Below, piece by piece: positions 25,949-34,240 of a stretch of 64,000 nucleotides of DNA (its first letter is position 1; each line of letters opens with the position of its first letter). This stretch comes from an uncultured Acetatifactor sp. (GTDB taxonomy: Bacteria; Bacillota; Clostridia; Lachnospirales; Lachnospiraceae). The stretch lies in NCBI GenBank assembly GCA_910589035.1, contig CAJUSI010000079.1, positions 85,499 through 149,498 on the forward strand. The letters run 5' to 3'. A program made the position numbers and the translations under genes. Below the pieces are notes generated by a model. That model worked only from the letters and a program-made list of their open reading frames with translations, was not told the origin of the DNA and did not search any database.

Positions 25949-26722
25949 GTGTGCCAGATATTGTTTATAATTATTATGCTTTGCATATGGGAAACGGCAG
26001 CCGGACTGGAGCTGTTAGGCCCTAATTCCAGACTGATATTTCCATCGCTTGAAGCTGTTATGGAGGCATTTGTCCGGAATTTTGTGAAGGGATATGCAGG
26101 GCTCACCCTCTGGGTGTATGTGGGAAACTCCATGCTTTTGCTGTTGGAAGGAATGATGACAGGCGTGATTCTGGCATTCCTGTTTTCGGGGCTTTCGATG
26201 ATAAGCAGCATATTCCATGCAGTTTATAATCTGATTATCTCTGTGTTTGACCTGCTTCCGGGGGTGGCGCTGCTTCCGGTAGTGATTATTGTTTTCGGCG
26301 TCAAGCCGGGTGTCATCGTATTCCTGGTAGTTCACGCGGTGGTATGGCCCATGTCCAGAAATCTTCTGGACGGCTTTAAGGCGGTTACCCGGATATATGT
26401 TGAAGCCGGAGAAAATATTGGCCTGCATGGAATGTCCCTGCTGCTGGGCATCTATCTGCCCGCCTCGGTCTCGTATATTATCTCAGGCCTGAAGGTGGGA
26501 TGGGCCAGGGCCTGGAGGGGTCTGATCAGCGCCGAGATGATATTTGGAGTGGCGGCAATGCCGGGCATAGGACTTTTTATCAATCAGATGAGGACAAACC
26601 TGAAAAACGCTGAGATGTATGCCACGTTATTAGTCATTGTTATCATTGGGCTCGTGGTTCAATACGGAATTTTTGCGCCAATTGAAAACAATACTGTCAA
26701 AAAATGGGGAATGAGCAAATGA
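25949..26722 (+). CDS. ABC transporter permease (SsuC-like)
   Basis: 257 residues from GTG 25949, with about six membrane segments and the EAA-type loop (EAGENIGLHGMSLLLGIYLPAS) that contacts the ATPase. The frame is open upstream and reads EIIRFIKKHRSLVCQ, resembling a normal permease N-terminus, but no ATG, GTG or TTG lies where the AGGGG ribosome site (about 25908) points; only ATA and ATT are there. The original start may have mutated, or translation begins at GTG 25949 with a poor site. The end overlaps the ATPase gene. Confidence 0.8.
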   Translation: MCQILFIIIMLCIWETAAGLELLGPNSRLIFPSLEAVMEAFVRNFVKGYAGLTLWVYVGNSMLLLLEGMMTGVILAFLFSGLSMISSIFHAVYNLIISVFDLLPGVALLPVVIIVFGVKPGVIVFLVVHAVVWPMSRNLLDGFKAVTRIYVEAGENIGLHGMSLLLGIYLPASVSYIISGLKVGWARAWRGLISAEMIFGVAAMPGIGLFINQMRTNLKNAEMYATLLVIVIIGLVVQYGIFAPIENNTVKKWGMSK

Positions 26723-27510
26723 ATGTGGAAAAAACGGTTCTGGAAATTTCCAATTTGACAAAAACATATGCTGATCAAAACGCTTCGACCCATGTTCTTG
26801 AAAATGTTTCCCTGAAAATCAGGGAAAAAGAATTTGTATGCATTTTGGGCCCCTCAGGCTGTGGGAAAACCACTTTGTTGAGATGTATTGCCGGCTTCGA
26901 AAGCTACGAGGGGCAGATCCTGGTGGAGGGTGAGCCCAAATTCCGGCCGGGAATAGACCGAATTATGGTATTTCAGGATTTTAACCAACTGTTTCCCTGG
27001 AAAACCGTTAAAAAAAATATTCAATATCCTCTCAGGCTCCAGGGAATTAAGGACAAAAAGACCCTGGCGGAAATTTCCTATATGGCTCTGAAAAAAGTGA
27101 AACTCCTCGAATATAAAGCGTATTATCCCTTTCAGCTCTCCGGCGGAATGAAGCAGCGAGTAGCCGTAGCGAAGGCGCTGGCCCTGAAGGCGAAGATTAT
27201 TTTAATGGATGAGCCGTTTGCGGCACTGGATGCAATGAGTCGTCGGGACTTACAGAACGAACTGCTCAAAATAGCGGAAACAGAAAACAGCACTTTTATT
27301 TTTGTCACACACAATATCCAGGAAGCTATTATTCTGGGAAGCAGAATAATGGTATTCCAAAAAGGCGGGGAGGCAGTGTATGATGAGAAAAATCCGATTC
27401 TAAAACCTGCGGGGCCTGCCTCGGACGGATATGGGGAGCTGTGGGAGAGGCTGAAAAAAGCCCTGTATTGTGAGGCACCTGTCAAAACGGAAAGAGAACT
27501 TGTGTTGTGA
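26719..27510 (+). CDS. ABC transporter ATP-binding protein (SsuB-like)
   Basis: Drives the adjacent permease. Walker A GPSGCGKTT, Q-loop FQDFNQLFPW, signature LSGGMKQR, Walker B IILMDEP, and a switch His in FVTHNIQEA. ATG 26719 overlaps the permease stop as ATGA with GGGGA upstream; an in-frame ATG at 26704 is the alternative. The last 13 codons run into a tandem 37-bp repeat, so the tail ending ELVL is repeat-encoded and the original C-terminus may have been replaced. Confidence 0.88.
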   Translation: MNVEKTVLEISNLTKTYADQNASTHVLENVSLKIREKEFVCILGPSGCGKTTLLRCIAGFESYEGQILVEGEPKFRPGIDRIMVFQDFNQLFPWKTVKKNIQYPLRLQGIKDKKTLAEISYMALKKVKLLEYKAYYPFQLSGGMKQRVAVAKALALKAKIILMDEPFAALDAMSRRDLQNELLKIAETENSTFIFVTHNIQEAIILGSRIMVFQKGGEAVYDEKNPILKPAGPASDGYGELWERLKKALYCEAPVKTERELVL

Positions 27511-27654
27511 GACACATGCAAAAACGGAAAGGGAGCTTGCATTGTGAGGCGTATATCAAAACGGAAAGACAGTTTGTGTTATGAGACACATGTCAAAACG
27601 GAAAGAGAGCTCGTATTGTGAAGCACATATCAAAACAGAAAGAGAACTCGGACA
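27470..27654 (+). repeat. Five tandem copies of a 37-bp repeat
   Basis: Units start at 27470, 27507, 27544, 27581 and 27618 with 2-8 differences each; core TCAAAACGGAAAGAGA. The array begins inside the ABC ATPase gene, supplies its stop codon, and ends three bases before the ATG of the DltD-like gene. Since 37 is not a multiple of three, copy-number change would shift any frame through it. There are no spacers, so it is not CRISPR. Confidence 0.9.
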
Positions 27655-27656
27655 GG

Positions 27657-28975
27657 ATGAAAAAAGCGATACTGTGGCTTAAGCGAACATTTTCATGTAT
27701 GGCGGTAATCATTATTTTTCTGTGTTCGTGGAAAGCATTGAGATATTGCCTGAATGATGACAGATCCTCTTACACACGTATTACCATGCATGAATTTTAT
27801 GACCAGGAGAATATAGATACCGTTTTTATCGGGGCGTCACATTGTTACAGGGCCTTTGTGCCGTCGATTTTTAATGAAAGGGCAGGAATCTTGGAAGCTC
27901 AAGCCAACAAATAGATACCTCCTTTTTGCTTCTACAGGAAGCGGTTGACAGATATGATATCGAAAATATTATAGTAGAAGTCAGCTATAATATGGCGGAA
28001 TATGGAGTGGTAAGGGAAGACAGACTTGGCATATGGAATGCCTGGCTGATGACAGACTATATGCATCCTTCCATTAAAAAGTATGTATACCTGCTGAATG
28101 CATCGAATTCCGAAAATTATATTAACAGTTTTTTTGTCGCCCGGCGAAGCTGGAAGTATCTGTTTCATATAGAACGGACAAAAAGTCTTCTGGCCGACAA
28201 AGTTTCCAAAACATACCGGGATTACGAGTATGACTTTGTCACTTATGAGGAGGAACATTACGCGGAGAAAGGCTATGTTGCAAGCGACACTAAATTAAGT
28301 CCGGATCCTTATTTTTCACCGGTAGGATATTTTCCGGTTAATTGTGCCCATATCGGAGAAAACTGGAAGAATGTGATTGATAAGATAATACTCTATTGTA
28401 AAGAAAAGGATGTCAAGTTGACGCTGGTCTCCGTTCCGGTATCTTCCTTTTTGAATGCCGGAAGAACAAATTACGCTGAGTACATAAATTATATGAATTC
28501 TCTGGCCCATGAGTCCGGAATAGAATATCTGGACTTTAACCTGATGAAGGAAGAATACTGGCCTGATGCTACAGCTTACTTTAAAGATGATGATCATTTG
28601 AACAAATTCGGCGCAGAGCTGTTGAGCGAGATTTACAGTGATTTGATAAATGAGGAAATCACCAGGGAAGAATTATTTTATCACTCGATGGATGAAAAAT
28701 TTCTAAATTCAGACGCAACTGTTTATGGTGTCAGCTATTTCGATGACATGGAGGGAAGTGAAAGTATTAGAAGGTGCAAAATTGTAGCCAATTATATGAA
28801 GGATTTATTATATAAGATAACACTGCTTCCTTCTGAAGGCGGTGAGATAGAGATACAGGATTATGATAGAAATATATATTTTGAACTTTTACCGCAAGAC
28901 CATGGAATATGTGTTGTATCATGCAAAAGTGTGATGGGAGGTAACGATATTTCTACATATAAAATAGTATACTAA
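27657..28975 (+). pseudogene. DltD-like SGNH membrane-anchored protein, frameshifted
   Basis: N-terminal anchor (about residues 10-28, AVIIIFLCSW) then FIGASHCYRAFVPSIF, the GxSH-type block of DltD-like partners of MBOAT acyltransferases. The first frame stops at 27914. The continuation is in another frame from 27887 (NLGSSSQQIDTSFLLLQEAVD) to 28975, with DDDHLNKFGAELL supplying the Asp/His pair. The expected link of about four residues is missing, so the lesion is a small deletion (one base plus a multiple of three). It would complete an MBOAT-carrier-ligase-DltD set, all of it damaged. Confidence 0.78.
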
Positions 28976-29218
28976 TGAACAACCTTATCTGTGATGCCAT
29001 TCCTGCTGTCAGCCTAACTTAATATATGTCTTATTTCAAAGACTTCCAGGTGTGTTGTGGCAGTTCAATGTGGTGGTTTAATGGAATTACAAGCATCTAG
29101 TATAACTCAACTTTAATAACACTATGTTCAATAAACTGTTTAGTTGAGATTTTTGCTGATGGACTTATCGTGTCAAACATATGGTTAGTTATGTTGGATT
29201 ATACTAGACAGATCCTAA

Positions 29219-29653
29219 ACCAACCCCGAGATGACGCGTTTCCTCATGAACCTGGACGAGGCGGTGGAGTTGGTGAAATTTGCCTTCGGACATGCGGGCC
29301 CCGGCGATCTGTTCATCCAGAAGGCGGATGCCAGCACCATCGGCGTGCTGGCAAAGGCGGTACAGAGACTTTTCGGGGACACCGGAACCCGCATCATCGG
29401 CACCCGCCACGGGGAAAAGCTGTACGAGACCCTGATGACAAAGGAAGAGCGGCTCCGCTCCGAGGACATGGGCGGCTACTACCGGGTGTCCGCCGACAAC
29501 AGGGATCTGAATTATGACAAATATTTTGTGGAAGGCCATGAACAGATAGAGGCGGAGGAGGCATACACAAGCCATAACACCAGCCTGCTGAATGTGGAGG
29601 AAACCGTGGAGAAGATTTTGACCACGGATTATGTGCGGGAGCTTCTGGGTTAA
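29219..29653 (+). pseudogene. capE: C-terminal relic of capE/fnlA (UDP-GlcNAc 4,6-dehydratase/5-epimerase)
   Basis: The frame from TNPEMTRFLMNLDEAVELV to the stop matches the last 140 residues or so of CapE/FnlA, with IIGTRHGEKLYETL and DNRDLNYDKYFVEG as hallmarks. The Rossmann domain and active site are gone. The homology stops at 29219 next to an in-frame stop, and 28976-29218 contains no more of the gene, so a deletion or insertion junction lies there. A weak inverted repeat, CTCAACT (29106-29112) and AGTTGAG (29142-29148), is the only structure in that gap. Confidence 0.8.
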
Positions 29654-29783
29654 TCTCTTTAAACTGTAATCACCGTTTTGTTTCGTATGAGTAAGGATGA
29701 TGCTGAGGCACAGGGAGCTTTTACCATTCACTGTTGCGATTTTATTATTTATACCCCACTGAAGTGGGTAAATGGGAGCAAAA

Positions 29784-31162
29784 ATGAAGATATTAGTGAC
29801 AGGAAGCGAAGGATTTGTGGGCCGCAACCTCGTCTGGAACCTGAAAGAAATCCGGGACGGGAAAAACCGCACAAGGCCCAGCCTGAAAATAGAGGAAATA
29901 TATGGATACGATATGGAAAAAACGAAGGAAGATCTGGAGGAGGCCTGCGAAAACTGTGATTTTGTATTCCATCTTGCGGGAGTAAACCGTCCAAAGGAAC
30001 AATCCGAATACATGGAAGGAAACTTCGGCTTCTCTTCGGAACTGCTTGACATGCTGAAAAAACACCGTAACACCTGCCCGGTGATGCTGGCCAGCTCTAT
30101 CCAGGCCTCCCTGGCAGGACGCTTCGCAGATTCGGAATACGGAAAAAGCAAGCTGGCCGGGGAAAACTCTTCTTCCGGTACGGGGCGGAGACAGGCGCCA
30201 GGGTGCTGGTTTACCGTTTCCCCAATCTGTTCGGGAAATGGTGCAGGCCGGGCTACAATTCCGCGGTGGCCACGTTCTGCCACGCGGTGGCAAACGATCT
30301 GGAATATACCGTAAATGACAGAAATACAAAGCTGGAGCTCCTGTACATCGACGACCTGATCTGCGAGATGCTGGACGCGCTGGAGGGAAAGGAGCACCGC
30401 TGCGAATATACTGAAGACGGAGCCCATGACGGGCTGGCGGCAGTGAACCGGCAGGACGGAACCCCAGAGCCGGCAGAGACCCGAAAGGACAGAGACCCGA
30501 AAACGGTAAAATCCCGGCAGGACGAAGGCCCAGAGACGGAAAAAGCCCGGCAGGACGGAACCCCGGAAACAGTCAAAACTCAAAATGGACAGTATTGTTA
30601 TGTACCGACCACCCATCAGGCATCACTGGGCGAAGTTGTGGACCTTCTGAATACCTTTAAGCAGATGCCCGCCACGCTCACCCTGCCGGAAATTCCGGAG
30701 GACTCTTTCGCCAAAAAGCTCTACAGCACCTACCTGTCCTATCTGCCTCCTTCCCAGATAGCTTACGGCTTCCGCTCCAATGTGGACAGCCGCGGCAATT
30801 TCACGGAGCTGCTCCGGACCCGGGCCTGCGGCCAGGTCTCCATCAATGTGGCCGGTCCCGGCGTCACCCGTGGGGAGCACTGGCATAACAGCAAATGGGA
30901 GATCTTCATCGTGGTCTCGGGCCACGGCCTGATACGCCAGCGCCGGATCGGCACCGACCCGGAAACCCGGCGGGAATATCCCGTAATCGAATTTGAAGTG
31001 ACGGGCAGACAGATGCGGGCCGTGCAGATTCTGCCGGGATACACCCTCGGCATTACAAACCTGAGCGACATTCAGGATCTGGTCACCGTGATGTGGGCGA
31101 ACGAGGCCTTTGACGAAAATCATCCCGACACCTTCCGGGAACCTGTAAGTCCGGAGGAATGA
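29784..31162 (+). pseudogene. capF: capF/fnlB reductase with C-terminal cupin; frameshifted and carrying an insert
   Basis: Second enzyme of the UDP-L-FucNAc pathway: NADPH reductase of the 4-keto intermediate. N-terminal Rossmann motif TGSEGFVGRNL, HLAGVNRP, and the active-site Tyr in SEYGKSKLAGE. Frame 1 then diverges; the true continuation (KLFFRYGAETGARVLVYRFPN) needs one extra A in the run at 30163-30166. The second frame runs to 31162 and holds the CapF cupin with EHWHNSKWE. A charged repeat insert (RQDGTPE units, about 30425-30590) interrupts the protein after the YIDDL segment. GGGAG precedes ATG 29784. Confidence 0.83.
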
Positions 31163-31494
31163 GTTACCAAATCCGTCTGCAAATTCGCCTCCCACATTCA
31201 ATCATTTTATAATTGCCAAACAACATATTTTATGATAGACTATTTTCAAAAGCATACATTCCATTGAATTTTCTGCGGTTGTCCGTATTCTGAGGGAGAA
31301 TTCCTGTCTTATTTCAATAGAAATCTGTGCTTTTTAATTTCAGAATAATTTGAATTGCATGGGATTTCAGGAGATGGGTAGATTGCCTTCATGAATGGAG
31401 TGGCAAATGTGGTGGTGGCATGGCATTTTTGTGCATTGACGCGGTTTGGCATAAGGCAGATGTTCCTTTTTTCGGAGATCCCGGAAGGAGGAAC
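31163..31494. other. Intergenic stretch between capF and an Rpn gene, with a candidate promoter
   Basis: AT-rich; the only signal is TTGCCA (31213-31218), 17-base spacer, TAGACT (31236-31241), which could drive the Rpn gene. It sits inside what would be the capF-capG operon, so it is probably part of an insertion carrying the Rpn gene. Confidence 0.4.
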
Positions 31495-32727
31495 ATGGAA
31501 AAAGAAACAAAAAAGGATATCAGCAAAGAGACAATGGACCGGATGCCTCTTCTGTACCGGGACAGCCTGCCGGAAGAGATTTTAAAGGAGCTGACACCGG
31601 AGGTAAGAAAACAGTACTTCCTGTGGGATGAAATCATGAAGCGGGAGATTGAACTATACCCGCGGCTGGTTCTGCCAATAGTGAAGGAGCTGTTTCAGAG
31701 GGAATATCCGGGAGACGGGAATATCGTACTGTTATCCACGGAGTATACCGTAAGCCGGATCCATGAAAAAGGGGAGAAGCTGCTCCATGCCATCCGCTCC
31801 GACCTGCTGCTGCGGATCCAGAGTGATTTGTATCATTTTGAGTGCCAGATAGAGAAGGATGGAAGGATGATATTCCGGATGCTGGAGTACGATATCCATA
31901 TCGCCCTGACGCATGGGAAAGAGACCGACAAAGGCGAAAACATGCCACAGGAATTTGCGGTTATGTTTCCAAAGTCGGCGGTACTGTATCTGGGGGATGA
32001 AGGAAATGTGCCTGCTTATGAGACCTGCACTCTGTATTTTCAGGACGGGACGGAGCATGTCTACTGCATACCGGTGATGAAGGTGCAGGAATACAGCCCG
32101 GAGGAGATAGAGGAGAAGCATCTGGATATCCTGGTTCCTTTTCTGCCGGTGCGCTTCCGGAAGCAGATAGGAAAGCTTACGGGGAAGGACGGAAAGACGG
32201 ATGAGGCGGCCAGGGAAAGGGTAAAGCAGGAACTGACGGAGTTCCTGCTGGAATGTAAGGCGGCACTGATCCATGAGGGAGAAAAGGGGATCTTATCGGA
32301 AAGTGCCTGGAAGGATATATGGGAGTATCTATGGAAGGTATGCGGCTATCTGTTGGGAGAAGATACGGCACTGTATGGGGAGGTGAGTGCAGAAGTGGAA
32401 CCGGCAATCAAGCTGTCGCGGGAGATTATAGCGGAACTTCGGGAGGATATACAAGGTTTCCAGGAAAGTAACCAGGAACTTCAGGAAAGCAACCAAGAGC
32501 TTCAGAAGAGCAACAAGGAACTCCAGGAGAGTAACAAAGAACTCCGGGAAAGTAAAAATGTACTCCATCAGGAACTGGAAAACGCCTGCCGGAGGATGAT
32601 CGACGAAGCAATAAGAGACGGAAAGAGTACAGAAGAAACAGAAAATATGCTGATAAGGGTATTCTCGCTGACAAAGAAGGAAGCGGAGGAAAAAGTAAAG
32701 GAATACCGGAAAAACAGCAAAACATAA
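31495..32727 (+). CDS. Rpn/YhgA-like PD-(D/E)XK nuclease with heptad-repeat tail
   Basis: 410 residues from an ATG with GGAAGGAGGAAC. The middle contains a PDDEXK_2-like core (RSDLLLRI, then YHFECQIEKDGRM, with E-x-Q in place of E-x-K), as in clostridial Rpn-like proteins of uncertain activity. Residues about 323-357 are five near-identical heptads (core QESNQEL) encoded by 21-bp tandem repeats, predicting a coiled coil, followed by a helical tail with MIDEAIRDGKSTEETENML. It is inserted between capF and capG and has its own terminator, so it is likely a mobile passenger. Confidence 0.75.
   Translation: MEKETKKDISKETMDRMPLLYRDSLPEEILKELTPEVRKQYFLWDEIMKREIELYPRLVLPIVKELFQREYPGDGNIVLLSTEYTVSRIHEKGEKLLHAIRSDLLLRIQSDLYHFECQIEKDGRMIFRMLEYDIHIALTHGKETDKGENMPQEFAVMFPKSAVLYLGDEGNVPAYETCTLYFQDGTEHVYCIPVMKVQEYSPEEIEEKHLDILVPFLPVRFRKQIGKLTGKDGKTDEAARERVKQELTEFLLECKAALIHEGEKGILSESAWKDIWEYLWKVCGYLLGEDTALYGEVSAEVEPAIKLSREIIAELREDIQGFQESNQELQESNQELQKSNKELQESNKELRESKNVLHQELENACRRMIDEAIRDGKSTEETENMLIRVFSLTKKEAEEKVKEYRKNSKT
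32461..32565 (+). repeat. Five in-frame 21-bp repeats encoding coiled-coil heptads
   Basis: Units start at 32461, 32482, 32503, 32524 and 32545; consensus CAGGAAAGTAACCAGGAACT. Each encodes one heptad such as QESNQEL. Unit number could vary between strains without breaking the frame. Confidence 0.9.
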
Positions 32728-32735
32728 TCAAGCAG

Positions 32736-32769
32736 AAAGCATTCGGGTGTCGGGGCCTGGATGCTTTTT
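32736..32769 (+). terminator. Rho-independent terminator after the Rpn gene
   Basis: AAAGCAT (32736-32742) pairs with ATGCTTT (32761-32767), with further T directly after, over a GC-rich 18-base loop. Confidence 0.6.
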
Positions 32770-32847
32770 CATACGCCCGCTATTCTATGGGAGCAAACCT
32801 TGTTATACTCACAAACGTAATTAATTGCCGTCTGCATAGTATAACGA

Positions 32848-32897
32848 GTGAACGCATCGGCAATCCAGAGCTGAAAGCGGCAACAAAATGCGTTCAC
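32848..32897. repeat. 10-bp inverted repeat upstream of capG
   Basis: GTGAACGCAT (32848-32857) and its exact complement ATGCGTTCAC (32888-32897), 30 bases apart, about 130 bases before capG. It could be an operator pair or an element end. No other gene is visible in 32770-33025. Confidence 0.45.
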
Positions 32898-33025
32898 GAG
32901 TAAACATCGGCGAAATCGGCAGCTTCGGACACATAGTCCTCTGAAGCATGCCGGAAGACATACATAATAGGAAGGCAGTAAAAACTCAAAACTACATCCA
33001 CGTACTGAAAGAAAGGAAATCTTAA

Positions 33026-34240
33026 ATGGCAGACACAAAATATCCCCAGTGGAAAAACAACGGCAAAATAAAGCTCCTGATCATCGTCGGTACTAGACCG
33101 GAAATCATCCGCCTGTCCGCGGTGATCCACAAATGCCGCATCTATTTTGACACCATCCTTGCCCACACGGGCCAGAACTACGATTACAGTCTGAACGGCG
33201 TGTTTTTCAGGGATCTTGGAATAAAGGACCCGGAGGTATACCTGGACGCCGTGGGAGACGACCTGGGCGCTACCATGGGAAATATAATCGATAAATCTTA
33301 TAAGCTGATGGTAAAGCTGAAGCCGGAAGCGGTGCTTGTCCTCGGGGACACTAACTCCTGCCTGTCGGTCATCGGAGCAAAGCGGCTCCACATCCCCATT
33401 TTCCACATGGAAGCCGGGAACCGCTGCAAGGATGAGTGCCTGCCGGAGGAGACCAACCGGCGTATCGTGGACATCATCTCGGACGTCAACCTTACCTACT
33501 CGGAGCATGCCAGAAGGTACCTGATCGAGTGTGGGATGCCGAAGGAAAGAACCTATGTGATCGGTTCCCCCATGGCGGAAGTCCTGAACAACAACCTGGA
33601 ATCCATCCTGCATTCCGATATCCATCAGCGCCTGTCCGCAGAGACGGGACTGCAGGTCGAAAAAGGGAAATACATTCTCCTGTCCGCCCACCGGGAAGAA
33701 AATATTGATACGGAGAAGAACTTTGTCAGCCTGTTCACCGCCGTCAATGCCATGGCCGAGAAATACGGCCTTCCCGTGCTCTATTCCTGCCATCCCAGGA
33801 GCCGGAAACGTCTGGAAGAGAGCGGATTCCGGCTGGCCCCGGGGATTATCGCCCATGAACCCATGGGATTCCATGACTATAACTGCCTGCAGGCCCACGC
33901 CTACGCCGTAGTGTCCGACAGCGGCACGCTGCCCGAGGAGAGCAGCTACTTCACCTCCATCGGAAAGTCCTTCCCCGCGATCTGTATCCGGACCAGCACG
34001 GAAAGGCCGGAAGCGTTGGACAAGGGATGCTTTGTCCTGTCCGGAATCAGCACGGAAGGCCTGCTGCAGTCCGTGGAGCTGGCAGTGGCAATGAACGCCA
34101 GCGGGGACCATGGCATTCCCGTCCCGGATTATACGGATCTGAATGTGAGCGCCAAGGTGGTGAAGATTATTCAGTCCTATAAGGATACTGTAAATCGGTT
34201 TGTGTGGAGGAAGTTTCCTTCCGATAGCTTCCCGGGCTGA
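33026..34240 (+). CDS. capG: UDP-sugar 2-epimerase CapG/FnlC (non-hydrolysing)
   Basis: Third enzyme of UDP-N-acetyl-L-fucosamine synthesis, epimerising C2 of UDP-L-PneNAc. 404 residues with the WecB fold: VGTRPEIIRLSAVIH, HTGQNYDYSLNGVFF, GDTNSCLSVIGAKR, and MEAGNRCKDECLPEE (the MEAGNRC form is typical of CapG rather than plain WecB), then SAHREENID and SDSGTLPEES. Ribosome site GAAAGGAAATC. It is the only intact member of the capEFG trio. Its last 25 codons overlap the convergent yesN-like gene, suggesting the normal stop was lost at a junction. Confidence 0.9.
   Translation: MADTKYPQWKNNGKIKLLIIVGTRPEIIRLSAVIHKCRIYFDTILAHTGQNYDYSLNGVFFRDLGIKDPEVYLDAVGDDLGATMGNIIDKSYKLMVKLKPEAVLVLGDTNSCLSVIGAKRLHIPIFHMEAGNRCKDECLPEETNRRIVDIISDVNLTYSEHARRYLIECGMPKERTYVIGSPMAEVLNNNLESILHSDIHQRLSAETGLQVEKGKYILLSAHREENIDTEKNFVSLFTAVNAMAEKYGLPVLYSCHPRSRKRLEESGFRLAPGIIAHEPMGFHDYNCLQAHAYAVVSDSGTLPEESSYFTSIGKSFPAICIRTSTERPEALDKGCFVLSGISTEGLLQSVELAVAMNASGDHGIPVPDYTDLNVSAKVVKIIQSYKDTVNRFVWRKFPSDSFPG

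Noticed and set aside
27470..27654. 37-bp repeats considered as a CRISPR array
   Set aside because: Units abut without spacers, diverge from each other, and no cas gene is present in the window.
29204..30616. 470-codon minus-strand frame over capE/capF
   Set aside because: Antisense of the capF repeat insert, giving apparent Arg/Leu/Phe repeats; the plus-strand enzymes are recognisable.
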